Positions 1-11,034 of a stretch of DNA of 64,000 bases are shown here, piece after piece. Positions within the stretch are counted from its first letter, which is position 1. Each line of letters starts with the position of its first letter. Made by a program: the position numbers and the translations under genes. This DNA is from Epithemia pelagica (taxonomy: Eukaryota; Bacillariophyta; Bacillariophyceae; Surirellales; Surirellaceae): positions 2,356,001 through 2,420,000 of the forward strand of contig OX337233.1 in the NCBI GenBank assembly GCA_946965045.2, given 5' to 3'. The notes under the pieces are model-generated. The model saw nothing but the letters and a program-made list of their open reading frames with translations. It did no database searches and was not told the DNA's origin.

Positions 1-389
1 CTTGCCGTCGCGATGCACAGATCCTCTTCCAATAACGCGTTCATCAAGGTGCTCTTCCCCATATTGGGCGCCCCAAGAACAACCACAAAACCACATCGAT
101 ATCCCTCATGGGGACTCCCCTTCATACGTCCACTGTAGTCAAAGGAATCGTCCAGAGTCGATAGGAGAGAATCCAAAGGTGGTGATGGTGGTGGTGAATT
201 TCCGTCGTCGGCATCTCGAGACGATGCACGATGCAGGAAAACCTGGTGGTGATGCCAAAATTCTTTCGGTCTTGGTAAGGCAAAATTCGCAAACGCCAAT
301 GCACCGGGCACGAGTTCGAGGTGGAATTTCACCGTCAGGAAAAATGCAAGCCAGCAAAGGTTTGACAGCTCTCGAGGACGAAATGCCAT
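1..389 (-). CDS. Era-like GTPase, plastid-targeted, N-terminal part (runs off the window)
   Basis: The leftward reading frame opens at the ATG complementary to 387-389 and is still open at base 1, giving about 129 residues. It is the first ATG after an in-frame stop (TAA about 36 bases upstream). Residues 1-30 form a hydrophobic signal peptide. They are followed by GALAFANFALPRP, which resembles the diatom plastid cleavage motif with a Phe. A Pro/Ser linker follows, then YRCGFVVVLGAPNMGKST, a G1/P-loop (GxxxxGKS) in the context typical of Era and related TrmE/Der-type GTPases. In bacteria Era binds 16S rRNA and assists assembly of the small ribosomal subunit; here it would act on plastid ribosomes. 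The Era assignment rests on the P-loop neighbourhood only, because the G2-G5 motifs and the KH domain lie outside the window. Another TRAFAC-class GTPase is possible. Confidence 0.68.
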   Translation of the reverse strand, partial: MAFRPRELSNLCWLAFFLTVKFHLELVPGALAFANFALPRPKEFWHHHQVFLHRASSRDADDGNSPPPSPPLDSLLSTLDDSFDYSGRMKGSPHEGYRCGFVVVLGAPNMGKSTLMNALLEEDLCIATA

Positions 390-944
390 TGTTTCAATCG
401 ATTCTACAGTCGACAGAGGAAATTAACATCACACCTTCGTGATTTTGATGTTGATGACGATGAAAAAGAATTTGAAACTGTGGTCAGACATAATCGAAGT
501 TCGCTGCAGATGTCTTGAAATCTTACCAACGCTGTGGCAGCGATCGGGGATCGGGCTTGCTTGGCAAAGAGCGTGCGCCTTGCAGGTTGCAGGGCGCCGG
601 ATGCGTTGAGTCGTTTTGGTCGCCCCAAAAAGATCGCGTCCGTTGAAAACAAAAATGAGTAGTTAAACTATGTCCTATACGAATTTTAGTACTCAACGCA
701 ACAAATGATTCAGTGTGGCTCAGAAAGTAGGCGCGCCACAAAGTCCAACTCCCGCCAACGCCCCTGTTTCACGAAGGACCCCTTGTTTCGTGGATTTGTC
801 ATAGTCTCGTTTGGATCTCCACAAGGCGAAGAAGCAGGAGGAAGAGGTTCAACACTGTTGCGGACTCAACCGACCTTTTCATTCTCCTCGACTCAACGAC
901 ATCGTTCATACATCTATAGCGAGAAAGAGAAAGTAAACCTCACC
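390..944. promoter_or_regulatory. Divergent intergenic region, Era-like GTPase / clathrin heavy chain
   Basis: This 555-base gap separates two genes transcribed away from each other and must hold both promoters. I see no repeat, tRNA or convincing coding sequence. An ATG at 705 is in frame with the clathrin start, but the sequence between looks like leader (basic, Ser/Arg-rich, without family resemblance). The ATG at 945 has the better context, ACCATGG. Confidence 0.5.
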
Positions 945-3900
945 ATGGCAGGGGTTCCTTTGACCTTTAGCGAGGCTCTCAACGTAAGTCACAATGACGG
1001 TCGGTCTGCATCTTTGGTGGTCTGTGGTTTTGTACGGTGGCTACGGTACTTCTACACGAAGTGAAACGAATAACCGTTTGAAGATACGGCGGCGAGAAAA
1101 TGATTTTGAAAAATGATCGGAAGCACATGGTGTTGGTCATGATGTTACCTCTATCTCATTGATACAAACAATGTGTATAAGAGCCGATTTGAGGAACAAG
1201 TCATTGCTTTTCTCTTTGTTGATACTACTGCAGTAAACACGAACAAAGACCGTCTTTGGATGCATTTTCGTCACTCTTCCAGGTTTCGAACTCACTGGTC
1301 CTTTTCTTCCCTTGACGTCTTTTGATCATGCATATCTATAGCTCCAACAATTGGGCGTCCCTGAGGCGAGCATCAAGCATGGCTTGACTTCTATGGAATC
1401 CGACAAATGGATCATTTGTGTGGAACCAAGTCAAGTGACGATGGTGGATCTTCAAAACGGTGCACAAGTTTCACGCCGTCCTATTCAAGCTGAGGCCGCC
1501 GTGATGAATCCCACACAGAACATCCTAGCTCTTCGCAGTGGCACAACGGTGCAAATCTTCAATCTCGACGCTAAGGCCAAAATCAAGGCTCACAACATGC
1601 CAGAACCTTTGGTATTTTGGAAGTGGACAAGTCCGACCAATATTGGTCTCGTAACTGCCACCTCGGTCTACCATTGGGCGTTGGACAATGCTGACCCTCC
1701 CAAGAAAATGTTTGATCGTTTGGACAAGCTTGGTCCCAACACGCAGATTATCAACTACCGCGTATCTCCCGACGGAAAGTGGTGCCTCCTCGGTGGAATT
1801 AGTGCTGGTGCTGGTGGTAGCGTGGATGGAAACATGCAGCTCTATTCGATTGAAAAGTCGGTTTCTCAGCATCTCACTGGCCATGCTGCTGCCTTCGCTA
1901 CCATCAAACTTCCTGGACGGGAAGATATGGCACAAGTGCTTGTCTTTCATGGAAAGACTGCGGGATCCACTGAACCTCCCAAGTTCTTTGTGCGAGAAAT
2001 CGGACGTGATCCGTCAAAAGGACCTGCCTTTGGAATCCAACCGGCTAATATTCCCCTTGCGCCCGATATGGCAGGTGATTTCCCTGTTAGTCTTGCGGTT
2101 GACCCGAAAAATGACTTGGCATTCTTGTTGACCAAGATGGGTTATTGCTTCATGTTTGATATTCACTCTGGGAAGACTGTCTACCGTGCCAGAGTTACTC
2201 AAGAAACAATCTTTGTCACTTGTGCTCAAGAAAGTACGGGTGCCATTTTTGGAATCACGGTGCGAAGGGGTGCCGTCTTCCGATTGCAGCTCAACGGACA
2301 GACCCTTGTTCCTTACATTCTGAACACCCTCCGTGATAACGACTTGGCCATCAAACTCGCTGGGCGTCTCAATTTGCCTGGAGCCGAGTCCCTTTTTGCT
2401 GCTGAGTTTGAGCGCCTCATGTCGCAAGGAAATATCTCTGAAGCTGCCCGCGTTGTTGCCGCTTCTGGAAATGCCCTTCGTACGCCGGCCACCATGGCTC
2501 GATTCCAACAAATCCCAGCTCAACCAGGACAAGTTCCTCCTCTTCTCCAATATTTCTCTGTCCTTTTGGAAAGTGGTCGTTTGAACGAGCAAGAATCCAT
2601 TGAGGTGGCCAAGCCTGTCTTGCAGCAAAACCGTCTTCCTCTCATGGAAAAGTGGTTAAAGGACGACAAGTTGCAGGCATCTGAGGCCCTTGGTGATCTC
2701 ATCATGCCCCATGATGTTGGAATGGCTCTTTCTGTCTACCTACGTGCTGAATGCCACGCTAAGGCGATTCAGTGCTTCGTGCAACGTGGCGAATACGACA
2801 AGATTGTCCCCTATTCTACCAGTGTTGGTTTCAAGATGGACTTTACCTCCATGTTGAACCAGCTTTTGTTCAACAACCCCCAGGGTGCTCTTGATTTGGC
2901 CAAGGGTTTGGTGAATGCCGAAGGAGGCCCCATGATTGATATCCAGGCCACGGCCGAAGCTTTCTTGAGCAGCAACCGTGTTCAGGAGACGACGGCATTT
3001 TTGCTTGAGGCCCTGAAGGACAACAAGTCAGAACATGCCTACCTCCAGACGAAGCTTCTCGAGATCAACTTGATTGGAGGTGCTCCTCAAGTCGCCGATG
3101 CTATCATGCAACAGGGAATTCTCACGCACTATGACCGCGCTCACATTGGAAAGCTGTGCGAACGTGCCGGCATGTGGCAGCGTGCCGCCGAGCACTACAC
3201 CGAGATCAACGACATTAAACGCGTCTTCAAGAACAGTCATCAAATGAATCCTGAGTTCGTTGTCTCCTACTTTGGCAAGTTGAATCGCGATCAGTCGATC
3301 ATGTTGCTCAAGGACATGATGGGCAGGGGACCACAGAACATGCAGGTCTGCGTCGAGGTGGCCAAGAAGTATCATGACGAGTTGGGATCTGAAGAATTGG
3401 TTGCCGTCTTTGAATCGGCCCGTGCCACCGAAGGTCTCTACTATTACTTGGGAGCTGTTGTCAACACATCCGAAGATCCATACGTTCATTTCAAGTACAT
3501 CCAGGCGTCGTGTATGCTTGGTCAGTTCAAGGAAGCTGAGCGCGTCTGTCGCGACTCCAACATCTATGTTCCTGAAGAAGTCAAGAACTACCTTAAATCT
3601 GCTAAGCTTCCTGATCCCCGTCCCTTGATTCACGTGTGTGATCGTCACGATTATGTCGACGAGCTCACTGAATACCTCTACTTGAACTCGCTGCTCCAAT
3701 ACATCGAGGTTTACGTCACGAAAGTCTCTCCCACCAAGACTCCTATGGTCGTCGGAAAGCTCTTTGATCTTGGTGCCAATGAGGACTTCGTCAAGCGTAT
3801 TTTGATGGCTGTCGGTACGGCGTGTCCCGTTGACGAGCTCGTGGAAATTGCTGAGACAAGGAACCGTCTTCGATTGTTGCAACCCTGGCTCGAAGCCCGT

Positions 3901-6495
3901 GTCGCCACCGGAAGCACTGAGCCTGGAACTCACAACGCTCTTGGAAAGATCTACATCACTCTCAACCGTGACCCCAAGTCCTTCCTTCTCAACAATATGT
4001 TCTATGACCCCAAGGTCCTTGGTCCATACTGCGAATCTTTGGATCCCCAATTGGCCTTTATTGCCTACAAGAAGGGAGCTGGTGAATGTGACGAGCAATT
4101 GATCAAGGTCAGTCACGATCATGGCCTTTACCGCGATTTGGCGCAATATCTTGTGGAACGACAGGACCTTGATCTTTGGGCGAAGGTTCTTACACCTGAA
4201 GAAGGGAAGGAGAACGAAGAAGATCCCCAACGCCGCCAACTCATCGACCAGGTCGTGGAATGGGCTCTCCCCGAGAGTACCAACGCGGACGAAGTTTCAT
4301 GCACTGTCAAGGCGTTCATGGCTGCTGACTTGCCCAGTGAACTCATCAACTTGCTCGAACGAATTGTTCTTCAAGGCTCCGACTTCTCCGACAACAAGAA
4401 TCTCCAGAATCTCCTCATTCTGACTGCCATTCGCGCTGATAGCACCCGTGTCGCTGGCTACATTGACCAGCTTGACAATTTCGACGCGAAGGACATTGCG
4501 CTTATCTGTTTGTCTGAGAGCCACATGTTGTATGAGGAGGGTTTCAACATCTATGTCAAGTTTTCTAAGCCCGAGCACACACAGGATAAGGATGAACAGG
4601 TTGAAATGCATGTTCTCGCCGTCGGTGTACTTGTTGATTGTATGAAGGATCTCGACCGAGCTAAGACTTACGCGACTCAGTGTGATGAAAAGCCTGTGTG
4701 GTCCAAGTTGGGTAAAGCCCAACTCGAGAACAAATTCCCTGCCGAAGCGATCGAGTCCTTCATTAATGCCGATGATCCGTCAGAATATGTGCAAGTTTGC
4801 GCCGAAGCAAATGAAGCCGAGATCTGGGCCAACCTTATTCCTTACCTCAAGATGGCTCGCAAGACAATGCAGGAGAATCTCATCGATACGGAACTCATTT
4901 ATGCCTTCGCCAAGACGAATAATTTGACAGAGATGGAGCAATTCGTCACGGGACCGAACGTCGCCAATATTCAAGCCATCGGAGACCGTTGTTTCTCCGA
5001 GGGATTGTACCAGGCCGCCAAGATCTTGTTTATTAGCATCAACAACAACTCGAAGTTGGCACTGTGTCACATTCACTTGGAAGAATACAGAGAAGCTGTG
5101 GAAGCGGCAAAGAAGGCGAACAATGTTTCCACTTGGAAACAAGTATGCTTTGCCTGTTTGCGTGCCGAAGAGTTCCGTTTGGCTGCCACATGTGGTCTTG
5201 AGGTTATCAAGTATCCTGATCATGTGGACGAGGTGGTAACCTACTACTCTGATCTTGGATATTTCGATCACCTTATCTCTCTGTTTGAACAAGGCATCGG
5301 ATTGGAAGACGCTCACGTCGGTATCTTTACCGAGCTTGGAATTCTGTACACCAAGCATGTGCCGGAGAAGGTGATGGATCATTGCAAGGTGTTCTTCAGC
5401 AAGCTCAATGTCTCGAAGGTCGTCCGTGCTTGCGAGCGTGCTCGTTTGTTCCAACCTGCAGTTTACCTATACATGCAAGACAAACAGCATGATAATGCCG
5501 TGAAGACGATGATGGAGCGAGCGCCTGCCTGGTCGAACGATTTGTTTTTGGACTCGATCACCAAGGTGCGAAATGCCGAACTCATGTACAAGGCCGTTAG
5601 TCACTACTTGTCTTTCCACCCGACGATTTTCACGAGACTGATGGAAGTTATGGAAGAGAACATCGACCATAGTCGCGTTGTAAGCATTCTCAAGCGCACA
5701 GGTGACTGGGCGTTGCAGGTTGCTGTTCCTTACATGAAGTCTGTTCAAAAATACAACCTCAGTGTTGTTAATGAAACTCTTCATGAATTGTACATTGAGG
5801 AAGAAGATTATGAGGCTTTGCGATCATCGATCGAGAAGTTCAACAACTTCAATATGATTGCGCTCGCATCGAAGCTTGCTAGCCATGAACTCCTGGAATT
5901 CCGTCGTATTTCGGCTTACGTTTACCGATGCAACCAAAAATGGAGTCAATCGATTGAACTTTCCAAGAACGATCGCATGTGGAAAGACTCGATCGACACT
6001 GCCAACGAATCTGGTGACGACGAAATCATTGAAAACCTTCTTCGATTCTTCTGTGACACATCCGAGAAGGAATGCTTCTGTGCCGCTCTTTACACATGCT
6101 TTGAACACATTCCCGCTGATATTGCTATCGAGCTTGGATGGATTAACGGATACCACAATTTTATTATGCCGTTCATTATCCAGACATTCCGCCGAACTCA
6201 CAGCCGCTTGAAGACATTGGAAGAACGCACGGCCCCACCAAAGGAAGAAGATGCCCAACACGAAGTTGCACAGACGTATTCTCAACTAGGAGGAATGGCT
6301 GGAGGAATGCTCATGTTGGAGAACCAGCCGTCTATGATGCCAGGTGCGATGCCTATGCCCGGTGCCACTGGAGGAATTGACATGTCTGGTTTCGCACAAA
6401 ATGGAGGCATGCCTCAACCAGGAATGATGCCGAACGGTGGCATGCCACAAATGGACGGAGGAATGCCGCAAATGGGTATGATGCCACAAATGTAG
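945..6495 (+). CDS. CHC: Clathrin heavy chain
   Basis: Two exons, 945..983 and 1342..6495, give about 1,730 residues; animal heavy chains are about 1,675. Exon 1 encodes only 13 residues (MAGVPLTFSEALN). The 358-base intron runs GTAAGT...CTATAG and resumes at LQQLGVPEASIKHG, matching the usual clathrin start. The N-terminal seven-bladed propeller shows TMESDK-type (SMESDKW), RRPI, MNP and FWKW landmarks, and the rest is the long alpha-zigzag of clathrin heavy-chain repeats. The protein forms the triskelion that coats endocytic and trans-Golgi vesicles. The C-terminal tail after about residue 1,650 is rich in Met, Gly, Pro and Gln and lacks the animal QLML end that recruits Hsc70. It converges with ALG14 downstream. 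Confidence 0.97.
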
Positions 6496-6817
6496 AATGA
6501 AGAGAATTGCAATATGGAAACATCACCACAAACACCTATCATAAAATTATTATAGCACCACGATATTAATATTGACGTACACAAAAGCTATTTCTGAAGG
6601 ATACGTGCCTGACCTACCATTTCTAGTTCACGTTATAAAATGGGTGAAGAATCTGGACTATAGACCTGGTCATCATCTCGATAAGAGTGGCCGAGGAATC
6701 ATCTAATATTGGATTGGCTTCAAGGCTGAACATGGCATGATGCAGAAAAAGGGATTCTCTCAGCATGTATATCCATATGAGCGAGTCAGCATGCATATCC
6801 AGATGAGCGAGTGGTGA
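6496..6817. other. Convergent 3' intergenic region
   Basis: Some 322 bases lie between the ends of clathrin heavy chain and ALG14. Apart from the 26-base tandem duplication at 6761-6812 I see only A/T-rich 3' untranslated sequence. Confidence 0.5.
6761..6812. repeat. 26-base tandem duplication
   Basis: Two adjacent copies (6761-6786 and 6787-6812) begin CAGCATG and end GAGCGAGT and differ at two positions. They lie just downstream of the ALG14 stop codon, so they are probably in its 3' untranslated region. Confidence 0.85.
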
Positions 6818-7603
6818 CTATGTCTTTTGTTGTTTATGCTGCGAAACAAACTGAGAGGAGAGAATGCTAGAAGGATATTTTTGATGCAGTTCTTCCCAGT
6901 GTACAACAAACAAGTCTGCTATCCAATACATAATCTTCCCCGTCAAGCTGAGCGTTTCCACACGGCAAAATGATTCAACAAAGACAATGGAACAAGCAGG
7001 GAATAAGCCAAAGATCCTTCCCATGACAAGCGCTACCATAGCAATAGGTAGACAAGTTCCCGGTCCATTGCAGAGCACTAACTGGGGGCGTTGTTTCAAC
7101 ATGAAATGTACACATGCCGACAGTGCGTATAAGGTCGTAAAGACACTGGAAAAGTAAGATTGCCCAACTTCTCTAGATCGAGGAATATCGAATACTTCGA
7201 CTGAATCGGGATTGTGTCCGGCTTTCTTCATGCGCATGACGGAAGTCGAGTCGGAGTTGGCCTTAACAAACACAAAAGGATGATACATCTTATTATCCAA
7301 CGGCTGGATCATGCTCAACATCTCCGTCGTATGGCCACCCGATCCCAATACCACCATTGTCTTGAGGGGCGTTGTTGTCGGCTCTTGCTGAGATTGAACT
7401 AAACTCAATCCTTGCCATGATTTGCACCTTTTCCGTCGAGAGTCTTGAACCTGGAGAGCGACATGGATAATGCGCAACAGAATCCATGTGCACGTGGATA
7501 TCAAGACAAGAACTATCATCTTACCGACAACATGGTTGCTAATTGCTAGTGCCGTTGTTGTGACGGTTGGAAATCGGGACTCAATGATTTCGCTTTTGGT
7601 CAC
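6818..7603 (-). CDS. ALG14: UDP-GlcNAc transferase subunit ALG14
   Basis: A single-exon protein of 261 residues. Residues about 20-50 hold a membrane anchor (MIVLVLISTCTWILL). The rest matches ALG14: VVLGSGGHTTEML near residue 85, RSREVGQSY, a CNGPGTC loop, and FVESFCRVETLSLTGK followed by DLFVVHW. ALG14 is the ER-membrane partner that recruits catalytic ALG13. Together they add the second GlcNAc to dolichol-PP-GlcNAc on the cytosolic face of the ER, at the start of N-glycan synthesis. No ALG13 domain is fused and none is seen nearby. The tail (SQHKQQKT) is hydrophilic and differs from the short C-terminal ALG13-contact helix of yeast. It is divergent from the STRAP-like gene, with only 60 bases between start codons. 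Confidence 0.93.
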   Translation of the reverse strand: MTKSEIIESRFPTVTTTALAISNHVVGKMIVLVLISTCTWILLRIIHVALQVQDSRRKRCKSWQGLSLVQSQQEPTTTPLKTMVVLGSGGHTTEMLSMIQPLDNKMYHPFVFVKANSDSTSVMRMKKAGHNPDSVEVFDIPRSREVGQSYFSSVFTTLYALSACVHFMLKQRPQLVLCNGPGTCLPIAMVALVMGRIFGLFPACSIVFVESFCRVETLSLTGKIMYWIADLFVVHWEELHQKYPSSILSSQFVSQHKQQKT

Positions 7604-7663
7604 GTTAAATGCGTCATCAATGGATCTGCACAGCTTTCCTATTTCCTAATTGCTGAACCGACC
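7604..7663. promoter_or_regulatory. 60-base shared promoter, ALG14 / STRAP-like
   Basis: Only 60 bases separate the two start codons on opposite strands. Both core promoters and both 5' leaders must fit here or overlap the neighbouring coding sequence. No TATA box is evident. Confidence 0.6.
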
Positions 7664-8811
7664 ATGGCGGCCTCGTCGGACGAAAACGCAGCTGCTTCAG
7701 CGAAGCAGCAAGCAGCATCACGGGGTCAAATACCTATTGTGTGTCCTGGACACACAAGGCCTTTAGCGGAAGTTCAGTTTTGTCACGTCAAGGAAGAGAA
7801 TCGAACCTTTCTTGTCTCTGCATGTCACGGTACGAATTGTTTTGGTTGGCTTTGCGTGGAAGACTTTCATCTCATTGTCTTTTGTGCGTCCTTATATTTC
7901 GATTTCTAGATAGACTTCCGATGCTTCGTGATGGGACAACTGGTGATTGGATCGGCACCTTTGTGGGTCACAAGGGGGCCGTTTGGAGCTGTCGAATGGA
8001 TCCGACAGGGTACTTGGCGGCAACAGCCAGTGGTGATTTCTCCGTTCAAGTATGGGATGCAATCACGGGAAAGTCATGGCGAACACTATCACACTCTCAT
8101 ATTGTCAAAACTGTAGATTTTTCCCCGAACTCCGAACATATTGTTACTGGTGGACACGAAGGTTTGGTGCGAATATTTGATTTGACAATGGAAGATGAAT
8201 CCGTAGCGGCCTCCCCAAAGTTGGAATTTTCCATTATGGATGAGTCAAATGAGAAAAAGGTTGTCATCACCAAAGCAAACTGGCTATCAAATACGGTATT
8301 GTTGGTGGGTGGAAATGACGGAAAGGTGCGATGCTTCGACATTACCCAACAAGAAGCCGGCAAGCCGGGGGTTCCAGCCTATGTCTTGGAAACAAAGTCC
8401 AAATCGGAAATCCGGGATATGGAACTTCTTCAGTCTAGTTCTACGAATACGTTCCCGGCCAACAGTGCATTTTCTAAGTCTCCTTCGATCTTGACAGTTG
8501 CCGCAGGTGACACTGTCTATTTCTTTGGTGGTTTGGAACCATCGTCCACCTCATCCTTGTTGAAGGCGCACAAAATGCCAATTCACTTTAGAGACGAAGG
8601 AGGGGCATCTTTGCATCCCAATGGGACCAGATTTGTGGCGGGTGGATCTGATCTTTGGGTCCGAGTATTTGATTTTGAAACAGGACAAGAACTAGAATGT
8701 CTCAAGGGCCATCACGGTCCCATTCGGTGTTTGCGCTATGCACCCCCGAATGGAAAGTTGTTTGCATCTGGTTCCGAAGATGGGACCATTCGACTTTGGA
8801 AAACAACCTAG
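7664..8811 (+). CDS. STRAP: STRAP-type WD40 repeat protein
   Basis: Two exons, 7664..7829 and 7910..8811, give 355 residues. The 80-base intron (GTACGA...TTCTAG) splits an Asp codon and restores the conserved SACHD-RLPMLRDG stretch. Blades are visible from CPGHTRPL to SGSEDGTIRLW. The hallmark blocks TGDWIGTFVGHKGAVWSC, HIVKTVDFSPNSEHIVTGG and GPIRCLRYAP align with STRAP/Unrip (about 350 residues). In animals STRAP belongs to the cytoplasmic SMN complex for snRNP assembly and binds TGF-beta receptors; only the first role is plausible here. eIF3i is a related WD40 protein but lacks the DWIGTF-GHKGAVW spacing. The 3' end converges with the secreted Lys/Ser-rich protein. Confidence 0.9.
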
Positions 8812-9073
8812 ATATAAATCTGAGTTAGATCATTAGTTGCTTGGTCGTTCCCCAATTCTTTACAAAATTGATCATGAGGTTGTAATGAGTATTTCCTTTC
8901 ATATGGCCCCGCAAGTGCACGGTGTGAACGTACCCTCTTCGTAGAAGATTTTTTTGCGCCTCCATCGAAAACCGGAAGCATAGAAGGGAGAAAGAAAATG
9001 TGAGAATGACAAGTGGCCCCAAAGTGCAATATCTTTCTCAGATGGACGCGCAATCGGAAAAAAGATATCAATT

Positions 9074-10036
9074 TCAGCGAAAGGTGGGTTGAATAACCAC
9101 GGCATATATTTGTGGCCGTTGACATTGATTGGGCAAGGACAAGGACGCAGAAGCAGCCACGGTTTTCTGAAAACTACCAATCTCACCGCCACTAAAGAGT
9201 TCCATCGAAAAGTATCGACCCCGCTCGGCATCATCATCCATTATCGAATAGTTCTCATTGACACCCATCACAAATTCATTTTCTATATTGTGTTGTGTGA
9301 TTGTGTCCTTGGCCACTGTCCACGACAGATCATGGGAACACGCCTTGGAAAAAGGTGGTGGGGAAGAAGGATGGAAGGAGCCACCCGATAAGTAAGAACC
9401 AATATAATAATCCTTGACTTGATCCAAACCTTGTGCAGCAATTGTCCCATTCGAGAATTGAATAATGGCATCGGATCGAAAATACTGATCCATAATTTTG
9501 CAAACTTTGGTGGGTTGGCAATTGACCCTAACTATACTGTCCAGCATGGAAGACAAGACCAACGATCCAATGTCCGATGCTTCCTCTTTGGTTTTGAAGC
9601 AAGAAACATCCTCGATCGGAGAAGGGGGTGTCGTTGGTTTGTCTCCAGAAGCAGGCTTGGGTTTCTTTGTTGACACTGATTTTGGTGTTGATGGTCTTGG
9701 TTTCTTTCTGTACTGTTCGTCTTTTTTGTCCTTTTTCCCAGAGTGCGACTTGATATATTTCACGTAGAAGGATGAATTTCTCCAGCCTTTCTTGCCATAG
9801 TCCGAACTGGAATCCTTTGATTTAAATGACTTGGATTTTATGGCTCGAGTATAGGAATGGGAGACTACACTTGCCTCACTTGCAGAACTGGTTTGGAAAA
9901 AATCCTCCAGCTCAAAGGTCTCGCGGTTCGTTTCCATGTTGCTGCTAGGATCATCCAATTCACCCGTGCCGTTCACCGCAGTAAATAGGACAAGCCAACA
10001 GTAGATTGAAACATGCATTGCTCGAACCATGGTCAA
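9074..10036 (-). CDS. Secreted Lys/Ser-rich protein with NTF2/SnoaL-like C-terminal domain
   Basis: A single exon of 320 residues. A signal peptide (hydrophobic MHVSIYCWLVLFTAVNG) is followed by an acidic stretch. Residues about 65-135 are very rich in Lys, Ser and Pro, with repeated KSKS/KSKD/KKDKK clusters. A Cys-containing domain of about 140 residues follows (MLDSIVRVN, MDQYFRSDAIIQF, GLDQVKDYY, ENYSIMDD), with the pattern of the NTF2/SnoaL fold. N-glycosylation sequons NSS, NGT and NYS are present. The Lys/Ser composition recalls diatom silaffins and other silica-associated proteins, but no canonical silaffin repeat is seen. A cell-wall or extracellular role is inference. Three nearby Met codons leave the exact start uncertain. 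Confidence 0.72.
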   Translation of the reverse strand: MTMVRAMHVSIYCWLVLFTAVNGTGELDDPSSNMETNRETFELEDFFQTSSASEASVVSHSYTRAIKSKSFKSKDSSSDYGKKGWRNSSFYVKYIKSHSGKKDKKDEQYRKKPRPSTPKSVSTKKPKPASGDKPTTPPSPIEDVSCFKTKEEASDIGSLVLSSMLDSIVRVNCQPTKVCKIMDQYFRSDAIIQFSNGTIAAQGLDQVKDYYIGSYLSGGSFHPSSPPPFSKACSHDLSWTVAKDTITQHNIENEFVMGVNENYSIMDDDAERGRYFSMELFSGGEIGSFQKTVAASASLSLPNQCQRPQIYAVVIQPTFR

Positions 10037-11034
10037 AGCCGGTCTGCAACAAAAGGAAAAAGGAAGCCAGATGCCAGATAAACCTTATAAAAACGTGAAG
10101 GTGAGCGCGGATACGAGTATCGTTCGAAAAGGATATCATGCCCGACGGGCGCGACAAAATGCGCGCGCAAAGCCGATCCTGCCTCGATACCCCTACCATT
10201 ATTCTTAGAAGGACCACAAGGTTTCCCCCGGACCCTACGAATTACTTTGAAATGGATTCTTCCTCCAATTCCGCCCTTCGAACAAAACCGAGCATTCGTA
10301 AGGTCTGAAGCGAACTTTTTTCCGAGATGTTTATTGGGGATGAGGGTCATCGGTCATCGTTCTTCGTGTCTGTGACTCCAATCCCACATCCAGAATTTGG
10401 AGTCGATAGCCTACTACCTACAATAGCTGACATATCTCCAGTTGGTGTTTCGGATGAGTTACCTTCACACTCTCTCTCATAGTTCAACAGCCCCAGAAAC
10501 CCGAACCCGGTGAGATCAACAACGAAGTCCCATACCTGACAGGCGGACGGACGAAGCAGCGTACGATCCACGTTCTGCGTCTACGTGGTTGCTGGTTTGA
10601 TTTTCGCCGAGGGGTTGGAAATTTCGTCCATCGAGAAGAGGGTATCCCCCAGCGGGGGTGAGTGAGTCCCGCAGGCCTCAGTCGGGAAAAAGCTGCACTC
10701 TGAGAGGAGTCCAACACTAGGTGCGACTGACCGGGTTGCCCCTTCTTGGGGGTAGAGAGGAGGGGGATACAATAGAAAACAATACCCACCGGAAAATAAT
10801 GGCAAGCGAGACACAAACTGCTTGCACCTTGCACGATTACACACGGCGGAACCTTAAGCCTTGGATAGTTTCAGTTACTCGCTTGTGTTCCACCGACCAA
10901 CAGATTGGAAAAGGTCATCTCATCATCGTGAACAAGAAAACAACAGCGAAGTAGCACAGCAAGCCAGTCTTAAGAGCAAAGGACTGAACGCAATGGTCGT
11001 TTGTTGAATCGACAATCCAAGAATTGAATCCAAA
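10037..11034. promoter_or_regulatory. Divergent intergenic region, secreted Lys/Ser-rich protein / class C GPCR
   Basis: About 1 kb between two genes that point away from each other. Short open frames on both strands have no recognisable family or codon pattern. I see no repeat or RNA gene. Confidence 0.4.

Noticed and set aside
705-944. In-frame upstream ATG extension of clathrin heavy chain
   Set aside because: The extra 80 residues have no clathrin resemblance and the ATG at 945 has a strong context and the usual protein start.
3028-4239. 403-codon open frame on the minus strand inside clathrin heavy chain
   Set aside because: It lies wholly antisense to a conserved exon and has no family features; a composition shadow.
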